Shown piece by piece: positions 16,518 through 24,727 of a stretch of DNA of 64,000 nt. Made by a program: the position numbers and the translations under genes. The notes under the pieces are model-generated. The model was not told the origin of the DNA, did no database searches, and was given only the letters and a program-made list of their open reading frames with translations. The first letter of the stretch is position 1. Every line of letters begins with the position of its first letter. Source of the stretch: Candidatus Bilophila faecipullorum (GTDB lineage: Bacteria; Desulfobacterota; Desulfovibrionia; Desulfovibrionales; Desulfovibrionaceae); contig CALVEZ010000013.1 of the NCBI GenBank assembly GCA_944326695.1, positions 16,984 through 80,983 on the forward strand. The letters are read 5' to 3'.

Positions 16518-17162
16518 ATGCAGGATATCTACCAGGCTGCGAGCGTTTTTCAGAGTGGGGTAGTCGGTCCGGAAACGGACGAACCCGAAACCGGGGATCA
16601 GCTCGCTTCGTTGATTGTTCCAGATGAGGTTCTGAATTCGGCCGGGTTATCCTCCGGAACTTTCGGAAAGCTGCAGGTACAGAGTTATGTTGAGGAACAC
16701 TCGGAAAAATTTGTGATTCATAATTCGCTGTCCGAGTCTGCAGCTGTCTTTTGCAGCGGCGCAAATGCGGTTTCAGTAAACATTACGGGCAGGCTTCTCC
16801 TATCCCAAAGCGATGACCATTTCGCGGAATTCATGGATTTTTACGCAAGAAAGCTGCGCGCCCGAGAACTTCAGGATTCCGGCCGGGTCTGCACTTTTCT
16901 CATGGGAGGAATGTCGATGAATCTGTACATCGAGATGATCGGTCTTCGTGCGAACGTACAGACTCCCGATGCCGTCGACATTTCAATTCAGGCTGTAGCC
17001 GGTGCTTTTTCGTCTGTTGATGACTCCGTATCCCTTGAGCACACCTATGTTTCTTCGTTGGGTGGGATTGCAAGCCGTCCGCCGGAAATATCCAGCGTGG
17101 AGGATGGTGGGCTGAGGGAAGAAGATGTTCGTCTGGTCAAAAAAGGAGAGAACAATGGTTGA
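16518..17162 (+). CDS. Virion structural protein, hub region, first of two related genes
   Basis: Encodes 214 residues. The central block (SVNITGRLLLSQSDDHFAEF, then MDFYARKLRARELQ and a beta-rich tail) has the same layout as the following protein, suggesting an old duplication. Located between tape measure and hub, so a baseplate-hub or tail-tube-initiator part is likely. No named family identified. Confidence 0.55.
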   Translation: MQDIYQAASVFQSGVVGPETDEPETGDQLASLIVPDEVLNSAGLSSGTFGKLQVQSYVEEHSEKFVIHNSLSESAAVFCSGANAVSVNITGRLLLSQSDDHFAEFMDFYARKLRARELQDSGRVCTFLMGGMSMNLYIEMIGLRANVQTPDAVDISIQAVAGAFSSVDDSVSLEHTYVSSLGGIASRPPEISSVEDGGLREEDVRLVKKGENNG

Positions 17163-17757
17163 CGATTGGCGTGTATCCGGCATTGCCACGGATATATTTT
17201 TTGCGCCGGATACGTTTGAAAGTCTGGATGACTTTTCCGGGCGCGCGGCTTTCTATGCAAGCGCCGAGGCACTGGAGCCCATCCATGCGGATCTGCTGAT
17301 ACAGGACGTGTCTTTCAGCGTTGCCGAACACCTACAGCTTGAATCTCACATTGGAGAAAGTTTTGGGGTACTCGCTCTGGGGATGGCGCCGCTGACGGCG
17401 GACATCAGTTCTGTCATGCCGTTATGTGAGGGGAACCCATCGCGGGTAAACATGCTCGACGCGTATGTCAATCGATTGAGAGTCAGCGCCGTGGCCCGTA
17501 CCGGCGTTCTGCCCCAGCTCAGGTTTGCCGATGCCGTCATGGGGCTTGCTCTGACCGGAATGCGCCTCTCATATGATACACACATGCCTGGAGCGGCACT
17601 GCTCAATATGAGCGCTGTCGTGTTCAGTGTTCATGTCGGTACGCTTTTTTGGGACTTTGAACACGGTAAGCTCCGAAACAGACTGGGAATAAGCTCTTCG
17701 GATACAAGTGGGGAAGCCGTGGAACGGGAAGCTTCGAATGGCGGGGGGCAAGGATGA
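17155..17757 (+). CDS. Virion structural protein, hub region, second of two related genes
   Basis: Encodes 200 residues; ATG chosen because AAAGGAGAG lies just upstream. It overlaps the previous gene by eight bases. LLIQDVSFSVAEH, then ADISSVMPLCEG, MLDAYVNRLRVSAVAR and a final beta stretch (LLNMSAVVFSVHVG) parallel the preceding protein. It overlaps the hub gene by four bases. Confidence 0.55.
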   Translation: MVDDWRVSGIATDIFFAPDTFESLDDFSGRAAFYASAEALEPIHADLLIQDVSFSVAEHLQLESHIGESFGVLALGMAPLTADISSVMPLCEGNPSRVNMLDAYVNRLRVSAVARTGVLPQLRFADAVMGLALTGMRLSYDTHMPGAALLNMSAVVFSVHVGTLFWDFEHGKLRNRLGISSSDTSGEAVEREASNGGGQG

Positions 17758-19991
17758 GCCTGGAGACGACAGTTTCAGGTACGCGCCCCAATGTTTTTCT
17801 CTCCGATGTGCGTGTGTATATCGCGGGGGTGCTTATGCCCGTAACGCATGTCACGGTGCGCAGCGGGGCGGGGCAGATGCCGGAAGCGTCTATTTCTCTC
17901 CCTCCGTGTCCCGATCTGTTTGTCGTCGGGCGTATGGATCGCATCCCCGTCCATATTTTTGTCAGGGAGAGTGTCGTCGGCAGCGGACGACTCATCCTGC
18001 TGTTCGAAGGAGCCATTGTCTCAAAACAATACCTTTGTCTTGCGTCCCAGAGAGAAATCAACGTGTCCGCAGTATCCTGGGCAGCAATTTTGGACGATGC
18101 CAGGCTGGAATTCATGACCACGCTTGATGACATCGTGCGGCGCAGCCTCAGCGGGGAACTGGACAAGTCACTTGCGTCCTATCAGTTCGGCCTGCAGTTC
18201 CCTCTGCTGTTGTTTCTCCACGGATTGGGGGCGGAAGGGACGCCGGAGCCCATTCGTACGCCTGTCCAGTACCTTGAGAATATCTACAGATTCATAGCGT
18301 CGGCCGGAGAACTGGAAGCAGTTGCTCCGTTCAACGGTTCGGCCCTTGCGGGCTTCTTCAGGCAATATGCCAGAGACATACGGCTTATCCAACGCTTTGA
18401 GTCTCTTCCGTTTTTTGACCGGGCGGCTGTTCCAGACCGAAAACGGGAAATGGATGGAAACGGACAGGGCAAGGAGGAAGAAGTCACGGCCTGGCATCTG
18501 GCGAAATTCAGTGAACAGACCGCAACAATGTTTCCGTTGGTATACGGCATGCAACAAGGGGCCGCATTGGCGCAGCTCGCCGGTCGTGCGGTGGAGGCGT
18601 CCCGGAAGATGAGCATGGCGGAACTCCTGAAGTTTCTCGTTGATGAATTGGAGTACGAGTTTCTTGTATTCGCAAGCCCGGCATTTCACAGCGAATCTCC
18701 TGAAAAGAAAAAGGAAAATCCTGAACTTAGGGACAGGCTGATAGCCAGTGCCTTGAAGCCGCTGCTTTTCGACGCGCTCCCTCCATGTTGCAATGTGCTG
18801 TATCGGTCCCAAGTATTACGTATCGAAGCTGCCGAACAGTATTCGGGGGTTCCTACTCGCGTTCAGATCAGAGACCTGCATGGACCCCTTGCTCTGCTGA
18901 CCAGCGGCGTGGCGGACAGTGTTCTGGCTCAGTATGGTCTTATCGACTACTATCCCAGTGAAAAATTTGTGGATTTTTCTCGTGGTAATCTACAGGTATA
19001 TGAAAAGGCACTGGGGACGGAACTGCTGGCGACGGAAACGCACACAGGGCCGTGGGTAGCTGAGGTGGGGACACCGCGGTGGTTCAGCTATATCCGGCCC
19101 GATACGCTCTCTGCAGGAGAAGGCACATTGGATGTCAGTCTGGAATTCAAACGGCGTTTCTGCCAGCGTCAGCTGCTCCATGCCCGTTATCTGCCGCGGA
19201 CGCTTTCCTGTACAGCCATGTTCAATCCCTATGTTACGCCGGGATTTCCCGGAGTCGTTTTTGACTCCGTTGATGCCGGCTTTGCTTTCGCAGGGTTCGT
19301 ATTGGCTGTCACCCATGACTTCAGTGCTGAGAGTGCGACGACGAGTGTGGAATTCAACTATGTTCGCATGCTCGACGAGGCAGCCTGTGTGGAGATTCCC
19401 AATCCCCTGGAATCCGTGCAGATGATTACCCATGACGAGCGTTATCTTGCTCCCGTGTACCGTTCTCTGCTGGGTACGGAAGGTGTTGCCGATATAGCCG
19501 GGGCGGAACCGATTTCCTATGGCAGAATGTGGAACGAGAACATGGGAGAGATGGTCGAAGTCCGCCATCCGCAGACCAGCCCTCTTGAAGCCTATCGTCG
19601 TCAGAGGCGCAATATTGTGGGGTTTGAGGATTACTGCACGTTTATGGGGTTTACTGTCGGCAGAATAGGGGCAGGTCCCGATGGGCCTTCGACCGTGCTT
19701 GAACTGGATGGCGACTTTCTCTCGAATCGTAAGGCTGTCGAGTTATACAATGTACCGGCCTCCTCAGAGGGACAGGGGGCTGCTGGTTCTGAAAAGATCC
19801 GGAGCAACGGCGATGACGGTGTGGAGCTGAAAGCAGCCACAGGGCAGGAAGAGAAGGAGGAAGAGAGAACCTCCATTTCCGAACAGGCCACGGCTGAAAA
19901 AGCTGATGGTGTTAGGGCAAGATTTACCGATGTGCGTGAACTGTTGCGCAGGATCGCAAAGGAGGAATTTTCCAAATCAGCATACAGGTAA
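17754..19991 (+). CDS. Baseplate hub protein (gp27 / gpD-like)
   Basis: Encodes 745 residues. The N-terminus (RPNVFLSDVRVYIAG and a beta-rich 100 residues) and a C-terminal beta region with TPGFPGVVFDS and FAGFVLAVTHDFS are the pattern of hub proteins that join the tube to the spike. The middle is helical and includes the only large insert. The final 60 residues are charged and Glu-rich. It would form the ring under the tail tube; assignment is from architecture and gene order. Confidence 0.65.
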   Translation: MSLETTVSGTRPNVFLSDVRVYIAGVLMPVTHVTVRSGAGQMPEASISLPPCPDLFVVGRMDRIPVHIFVRESVVGSGRLILLFEGAIVSKQYLCLASQREINVSAVSWAAILDDARLEFMTTLDDIVRRSLSGELDKSLASYQFGLQFPLLLFLHGLGAEGTPEPIRTPVQYLENIYRFIASAGELEAVAPFNGSALAGFFRQYARDIRLIQRFESLPFFDRAAVPDRKREMDGNGQGKEEEVTAWHLAKFSEQTATMFPLVYGMQQGAALAQLAGRAVEASRKMSMAELLKFLVDELEYEFLVFASPAFHSESPEKKKENPELRDRLIASALKPLLFDALPPCCNVLYRSQVLRIEAAEQYSGVPTRVQIRDLHGPLALLTSGVADSVLAQYGLIDYYPSEKFVDFSRGNLQVYEKALGTELLATETHTGPWVAEVGTPRWFSYIRPDTLSAGEGTLDVSLEFKRRFCQRQLLHARYLPRTLSCTAMFNPYVTPGFPGVVFDSVDAGFAFAGFVLAVTHDFSAESATTSVEFNYVRMLDEAACVEIPNPLESVQMITHDERYLAPVYRSLLGTEGVADIAGAEPISYGRMWNENMGEMVEVRHPQTSPLEAYRRQRRNIVGFEDYCTFMGFTVGRIGAGPDGPSTVLELDGDFLSNRKAVELYNVPASSEGQGAAGSEKIRSNGDDGVELKAATGQEEKEEERTSISEQATAEKADGVRARFTDVRELLRRIAKEEFSKSAYR

Positions 19992-20074
19992 GCTTATCCC
20001 CAGTTGTTTTTGAAAAATTGCCGGGAGACAAATCAATTCTTGCCCCTTGAACTTTACTCGGATAGGATCTTTTC

Positions 20075-21106
20075 ATGATGAATGAACGAACGCCGCATGA
20101 TTCAGCGTACAAGAATTTTTTCAGTAATCCAGAAATGGTGGAATCGCTCTTGCGTGATTTTGTACCAGCGGACTTTATTCGTGATCTGGATTTCTCAACG
20201 CTTGAACGCTGTTCCGCCAGCTATGTGACCGATGATCTACGCGAACGTCACGATGACATTGTCTGGCGTGTCAGTTGGAAAAACGGTTCATGGTGTTACG
20301 TTGTACTTTTGATAGAATTTCAGAGTACGCCCGATTACTGGATGGCCCTGAGGATTCTTTCTTATACGACGCTGTTGCTGCTGGATCTTGTCAAATCAGG
20401 AAATGTTAGTGAATACGAAGGATTGCCTTCCGTCTTTCCAATTGTTATATATAATGGAGGCAAGGCTTGGAAATCACCGCAGGAAGTGGCGGAGCTGTTT
20501 GCCCCCATGCCGGAAAGTCTCAAGTTTTATCGTCCTCAGCAGCGTCACTTCCTGCTTGATGAAAGCAGGGTTTCCAAGGAAGAGCTGGACAAGAGCGAAG
20601 GGCTGGTTGCTCAGCTCCTGAAACTTGAACGGGCTCAGAATCTGGAACAGGTTCGGGATGTCGTCAAGGAATTGCTCACCCAGCTTCGGGGAGCTGAGTA
20701 TGTCTCCCTGCGTCGGGCATTTTCCGTATGGTTGGGGCGAGTGGTATTTAAACGTTCAGGTATAACTCAGGATGTTCCTGAGTTTCAGGATCTGCAGGAG
20801 GTGGACGCCATGTTGGAAGAAAGAGCCGCCCAGTGGAAGAATGAATATATTCAGCAAGGGATATTGGCTGGTCGTAATGAAGGGATTGCTATTGGAGAAG
20901 CCAGGGGAGAAGCCAGGGGAGAAGCCAGAGGTCTAGGGCGCGGTTTACAACTTCTGCTGGAAGCCCGTTTTGGAACTTTGCCTTCTTCGGTGATCTCCTA
21001 TATATCGAATTCTTCCGATTCCAGTACTCTTCAAAATCTTATGCTCTCAGCATATCATGTGGATTCTCTTCAGTCTTTTATGGAACTGATGAAGAATAAA
21101 AAATGA
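20075..21106 (+). CDS. Rpn-family PD-(D/E)XK nuclease / transposase_31-like protein
   Basis: Encodes 343 residues (ATG ATG; the first used). The N-terminus PHDSAYKNFFSNPEMVESLLRDF is the hallmark of the Rpn / putative transposase family; the nuclease core follows with Asp in DDIVWRV (about residue 67) and Glu in LLIEFQS (about 89). Rpn proteins are DNases that promote recombination and can act in phage defence. A 12-bp unit repeated three times (20894-20929) encodes the GEAR repeats near residues 275-287. The gene interrupts the virion cluster and looks like cargo. A possible promoter (TTGCCC, 17 bp, TAGGAT at 20040-20068) precedes it. Confidence 0.85.
   Translation: MMNERTPHDSAYKNFFSNPEMVESLLRDFVPADFIRDLDFSTLERCSASYVTDDLRERHDDIVWRVSWKNGSWCYVVLLIEFQSTPDYWMALRILSYTTLLLLDLVKSGNVSEYEGLPSVFPIVIYNGGKAWKSPQEVAELFAPMPESLKFYRPQQRHFLLDESRVSKEELDKSEGLVAQLLKLERAQNLEQVRDVVKELLTQLRGAEYVSLRRAFSVWLGRVVFKRSGITQDVPEFQDLQEVDAMLEERAAQWKNEYIQQGILAGRNEGIAIGEARGEARGEARGLGRGLQLLLEARFGTLPSSVISYISNSSDSSTLQNLMLSAYHVDSLQSFMELMKNKK
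20894..20929 (+). repeat. Three tandem 12-bp units inside the Rpn-type gene
   Basis: The unit GGAGAAGCCAGG occurs three times (the last with one change) and adds GEAR repeats to the protein. Copy changes would keep the frame, so only the protein length would vary. Confidence 0.9.
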
Positions 21107-21162
21107 AATATTGATAACGAGAGAACTGAATTGGCAAAAAGTTTGAAGTCCTGTGTAGTGTG

Positions 21163-21318
21163 ATGAACAAAGAAGCTCAGGATGAAGTTGAAAGACAGCT
21201 CAATGCAGCAATGGAAGTAATGTCATTGCATGAATTGCGCCGGGTTCATGGTCTTTCGCAGAAAATTGCTGCCCAAACGTTTGGGGGGCAGCAGACTACC
21301 GTTGTCAATCCCAACTAA
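21163..21318 (+). CDS. Short HTH (XRE-like) ORF, probably truncated
   Basis: Encodes 51 residues. The segment LHELRRVHGLSQKIAAQ has the first two helices of an XRE/HigA-type antitoxin DNA-binding domain, and GGQQTTVVNPN resembles the recognition-helix region, but the protein ends before the domain is complete. No toxin gene is seen next to it; the 50 bp between it and the Rpn-type gene hold nothing clear. It is probably a remnant of an antitoxin, or a very small regulator. Confidence 0.45.
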   Translation: MNKEAQDEVERQLNAAMEVMSLHELRRVHGLSQKIAAQTFGGQQTTVVNPN

Positions 21319-21627
21319 CGTACAGGCATGTACATTTTTGCCTTACGTATTTGTATGAAAGAGACGGGAGGAAAGCAGGAAATAGCCACGCACTTTCCAT
21401 AATATTTTTAATTTTTGTCATTTGAGTAAAAATAGTGACTGCTGGTCAGAATGTTTTGAAAAAGGACTATCTGATTCAGGGAAGGCCGGAGTGTTCAGCT
21501 CCGGCCTTTTTTTACAAAACACCCCGCAGGACGATGGAAATATCTTGTGGGCCAATTTTCCCACTTCCTGAAACCCCTTTTGTTTGGGCGCAATATTGTT
21601 CTGTATTTTATTGAGGAGGAGCATATT
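21319..21627. other. Intergenic stretch before the sigma-like gene
   Basis: A 309-bp gap with a strong terminator at 21484-21513 and otherwise AT-rich sequence; the promoter of the baseplate operon would be expected in 21514-21610. No ORF with support. Confidence 0.6.
21484..21513 (+). terminator. Intrinsic terminator after the cargo genes
   Basis: Perfect 8-bp GC-rich stem (21484-21491 with 21499-21506), 7-nt loop and seven T. It separates the Rpn/HTH pair from the sigma-like gene. Confidence 0.9.
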
Positions 21628-22368
21628 ATGACCCAAAATTATCGGGACAAGGATATGGAAGCCTGGAATTCCTACCGGACATTTCCTTCCCCGGAAAATC
21701 GTTCGGCTCTGCTGCGTCGTTTCGACGGAGTGATCAACTCCCAGGTCAATAAATGGGCGGGGCCCGTTCCGCGCGAGACACTGCTCATGGAAGCCAGGGC
21801 CCATGCCGCCAAAGCAATCGATACCTACGATCCAGCCAAGGGCGCGGCGCTGGCCACACATGTCGCCAACGCCATCAAACCTATTTCCCGCACGGTCTAT
21901 ACATACCAGAACGCTGTACGTGCACCGGAGAACGTCACCCGAGCCATCGGAGCATATAAGCAGTCCCTTGAGACTCTGACTGACGAGAAGGGGAGAGCGC
22001 CAAACGATGAGGAACTTGCCGCCGAACTTGGTTGGGAAAAGGAGTTTCTTGATCGGGTCAAGCGATATGACTACCGGGAATTTGTGGAATCCCAGCCCGT
22101 AGCCGGAGGACAGTTCGGCACAAAGGAAGATTACCTGCTTGATGATGAACTGATTCTGGAGAGTTTGTTCAGGAGTCTGTCCGATGAAGAAAAGCTTATT
22201 TTTTCAAGCCTGACGGGATACGGGGATGCTCCCATTCATAGCAACGGGTGGCTTGCCCAGCAGCTAGGTGTCTCCCCCAGCCAGATTACGGCGCGGAAAG
22301 ATGCTCTTGCTCGCAAGATTACGAACTTTTTGAACCGTCCAAGCCTTAAAGGGAGATTTGGGGCATGA
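21628..22368 (+). CDS. Sigma-70-like protein within the virion operon
   Basis: Encodes 246 residues; start chosen after GAGGAGGA. Residues 45-105 resemble sigma region 2 (LLMEARAHAAKAIDTYDPAKG, then THVANAIKPISR). RAPNDEELAAELGW (about 132-145) matches region 3. A C-terminal HTH like region 4 (GWLAQQLGVSPSQITARKDALARKI, about 208-232) closes it. It lies between the hub and baseplate genes and overlaps the next gene by four bases, so it is co-expressed with structural proteins. It may direct RNA polymerase to late phage promoters, or have been recruited as a virion or assembly protein. Confidence 0.75.
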   Translation: MTQNYRDKDMEAWNSYRTFPSPENRSALLRRFDGVINSQVNKWAGPVPRETLLMEARAHAAKAIDTYDPAKGAALATHVANAIKPISRTVYTYQNAVRAPENVTRAIGAYKQSLETLTDEKGRAPNDEELAAELGWEKEFLDRVKRYDYREFVESQPVAGGQFGTKEDYLLDDELILESLFRSLSDEEKLIFSSLTGYGDAPIHSNGWLAQQLGVSPSQITARKDALARKITNFLNRPSLKGRFGA

Positions 22369-22760
22369 GCGATATCTTGGAACAGGCCGATCAATTGTAT
22401 GATGCCTTGGAAGCTTTGCTCAGTCTGGGGATTCGTACGGCGTCTGGAGAGGCCGTCGGTACAGTCAGTCTTGAAGGTCTGAAGACCGATGGCAGAACTT
22501 TTGCCAATGCCCTTTTCCCCAAGGGGATCCCCAGGTTACCCTCTGAAACGCTGTCTGTCGGGAGCCTGTACGATACGTCTCAAGCCTGCGCCCGTATGGC
22601 ATCCAGCATTTCCATGACCCGTAAAGATTACTATGTGCAGGCTGCCAAAGATGCGGAAATACGGTTCAGTCGCCTTAAATATGAGCGTTTTTTACATACA
22701 GGGGCGCTGAATGTATCGGTAAAGCCCCACAAGATGCAGACTGCGGTAAACGAACAATAA
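22365..22760 (+). CDS. Phage protein of unknown function, baseplate operon
   Basis: Encodes 131 residues, overlapping the sigma-like gene by four bases. Mostly helical with a short beta hairpin (EAVGTVSLEGL). No family recognised. Its place before the gp25-like gene suggests a baseplate assembly role. Confidence 0.5.
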   Translation: MSDILEQADQLYDALEALLSLGIRTASGEAVGTVSLEGLKTDGRTFANALFPKGIPRLPSETLSVGSLYDTSQACARMASSISMTRKDYYVQAAKDAEIRFSRLKYERFLHTGALNVSVKPHKMQTAVNEQ

Positions 22761-22761
22761 C

Positions 22762-23214
22762 ATGGATATCAGGCTGTATACACTCACTGGGGAATGGGAG
22801 AACAGAGAAGCCGGACAAGGGCAGCATACGACCGGCGCGTCACTGGATGCCCCTGTAGCCAGCAGATTGGAAACGTTAGCAGGAAAAGTCGTCAAATACC
22901 TTTGCACTGGTATCGGCAGCGATGCCTTTGACTCAGCCTACGGCAGCAGGGCCATACCTTCCCGTACTGTCAGCAAGTCAGGCATGGCTCTGTACAGGAG
23001 CCTACTTGTCGATGACATCAGGCGATGCGCGGATTACCTGCGATCAAATGAAGAGTCTCTACCCACTGGTGTGGAACGACTTGAGCAAGTTCGGTTGCTC
23101 GACCTCAAATATGCTCCGGGAGGCGACAGTACCCGCGTAGACATTTATCTGGATATCATGAGCGATCAGGGAAGACATGCGCTGGTTGTTTTTTCGGGAG
23201 GCGGTGGTGTCTGA
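22762..23214 (+). CDS. Baseplate wedge protein, gp25/GpW-like
   Basis: Encodes 150 residues. The fold core is recognisable: a helix (SRLETLAGKVVKYLCT), the glycine/aspartate turn GIGSDAFDSAYGS typical of gp25/W-like lysozyme-fold wedge proteins, a second helical part and a final beta hairpin (RVDIYLDIMSDQGRHALVV). It overlaps the start of the J-like gene, as is usual for these pairs. Confidence 0.7.
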   Translation: MDIRLYTLTGEWENREAGQGQHTTGASLDAPVASRLETLAGKVVKYLCTGIGSDAFDSAYGSRAIPSRTVSKSGMALYRSLLVDDIRRCADYLRSNEESLPTGVERLEQVRLLDLKYAPGGDSTRVDIYLDIMSDQGRHALVVFSGGGGV

Positions 23215-24727
23215 TATTGTCATCAGTTCAGAGCAGCTTGAAGAGGCTAGAAACCTTATCTGCCAATATCTGCGGGATGCCGGATACAAAGGTTCACTAG
23301 AAGACGGCACAGGGATAGCCGATGCCGTCATCAAGCCCGCCGCGTTGATCACTCTGTTTATCCGGCAGGAATTGAACAAGGCCAGGGCATATCAGAGTCT
23401 GAAACAGGCAGAGGATCTCCGGTCGGAGTTGGATACGGACGAATACGATGCGGCCGTCGACGCCATTCTTTCAAACTGGTTTGTATCCCGAAAGGCGGGA
23501 GAGCCCGGCAGCGGACTCATACGGCTGTGGTTCCGGCAGCCGGTGGAGTTTCTGCGGATTCAGACGGGGCAGAGCGTTGGAACTGTTGAAGCTGAGGGTC
23601 TCGTAGCTGCTGAAGATGTAGTGTTGTCTCCGGGAAGTTTCAGTACGATGAGGACAACCTTGAGCTCATCACCTGAATATTATGTGGACATCCGGGTCCG
23701 GACGGTCAATAACACCGAGCTTGTCATATCGGCGGGGGCACAAGTCACCGCAGATATCGCGGATATCTATTTTTTACGGGCGACCATTCCGGCAGACTTT
23801 TCTGTGGGAATTCCCAAAGAAAGCAGCGAGGATTTCATTGCACGTTCAAAATGGGCCATCACGACCAGGGAACTCATTTCCGAGCATGCGATACGTACTG
23901 TTCTGCTTGATGAGTTTGATGAAATCCGCTCTCTGTATGTCGCCCGCCATGGTTCCGCTGAACAGCGCCGCGACCTCGTCGTTTTTGAGGACGTGACGAT
24001 ACATGTAGGCAACAAGGCAGATATTTACGTCAGTTTGCCCATATCCAGATTTACTGTGACACTGACGGCCGGGGAGAACGGAGAGTTGGACACGTCTTCT
24101 TTTCCGGTTCAGGTGCCGGTTGTGGACTTTTTCGGAGCGCGTACGGAAGAAGGAGAGGTCAAATTGACGGTGTCTGCGGATCCTCTGCTTTGGGCGAGTA
24201 TGCGTTTCGCTCTGAAAGGACTCGCAGTTCCCCCAGAGTATGCGGGAAAGGAAATCACGGTGGAATGGGCCGGAGCTCCGGCTCTGCGGAGTATCCATGA
24301 TTATGTGACTTCGGATAGCCAGCGGGTCAGCTGTTACGATCCGCTTGTGCGACACAAGCATCTCGTACGCTTTTCCGTAGAACTGTCCGTGGATTTTGTC
24401 GATGTAGAAGATGATGAGCCCCACCGTGCGGCCGTACGTGAGACTGTTGCGGGGTATATCAACAGCCTTGTGGACGGTGCCGTTTGGACTGAGTCCGAAA
24501 TGGTGAGGCGTATCCATCAGCTTGGATATGTTTCCCGTGTTTCCGTACCCGTAATCTGCAAGGCTGAAATGCTCAATACTGAATCGGGAGATTTTAGTAC
24601 GTCTTTAGTAAGCGACCGTTTTGATCTGGCGGATGTACTGCCTGAAAGCCCCCCGCAGATCAGCATCAACACGGTGCAGCCCTACACGGATGCGGCGATG
24701 ATCAAGGTAAATGGAGCAGTCGGATAA
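23204..24727 (+). CDS. Baseplate J-like protein (gp6-like wedge)
   Basis: About 507 residues from tandem GTG codons at 23204/23207 placed just behind GGGAGG; an earlier GTG or ATG-like start at 23177 is less likely. The N-terminus has helical wedge features. The centre contains the family-like block ATIPADFSVGIPKESSEDFIAR followed by REL-SEHAIRTVLLDEFDEI (about 200-245). The C-terminal part is beta-rich. Together with the gp25-like protein it would build the baseplate wedge that triggers sheath contraction. Confidence 0.75.
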   Translation: MVSDIVISSEQLEEARNLICQYLRDAGYKGSLEDGTGIADAVIKPAALITLFIRQELNKARAYQSLKQAEDLRSELDTDEYDAAVDAILSNWFVSRKAGEPGSGLIRLWFRQPVEFLRIQTGQSVGTVEAEGLVAAEDVVLSPGSFSTMRTTLSSSPEYYVDIRVRTVNNTELVISAGAQVTADIADIYFLRATIPADFSVGIPKESSEDFIARSKWAITTRELISEHAIRTVLLDEFDEIRSLYVARHGSAEQRRDLVVFEDVTIHVGNKADIYVSLPISRFTVTLTAGENGELDTSSFPVQVPVVDFFGARTEEGEVKLTVSADPLLWASMRFALKGLAVPPEYAGKEITVEWAGAPALRSIHDYVTSDSQRVSCYDPLVRHKHLVRFSVELSVDFVDVEDDEPHRAAVRETVAGYINSLVDGAVWTESEMVRRIHQLGYVSRVSVPVICKAEMLNTESGDFSTSLVSDRFDLADVLPESPPQISINTVQPYTDAAMIKVNGAVG

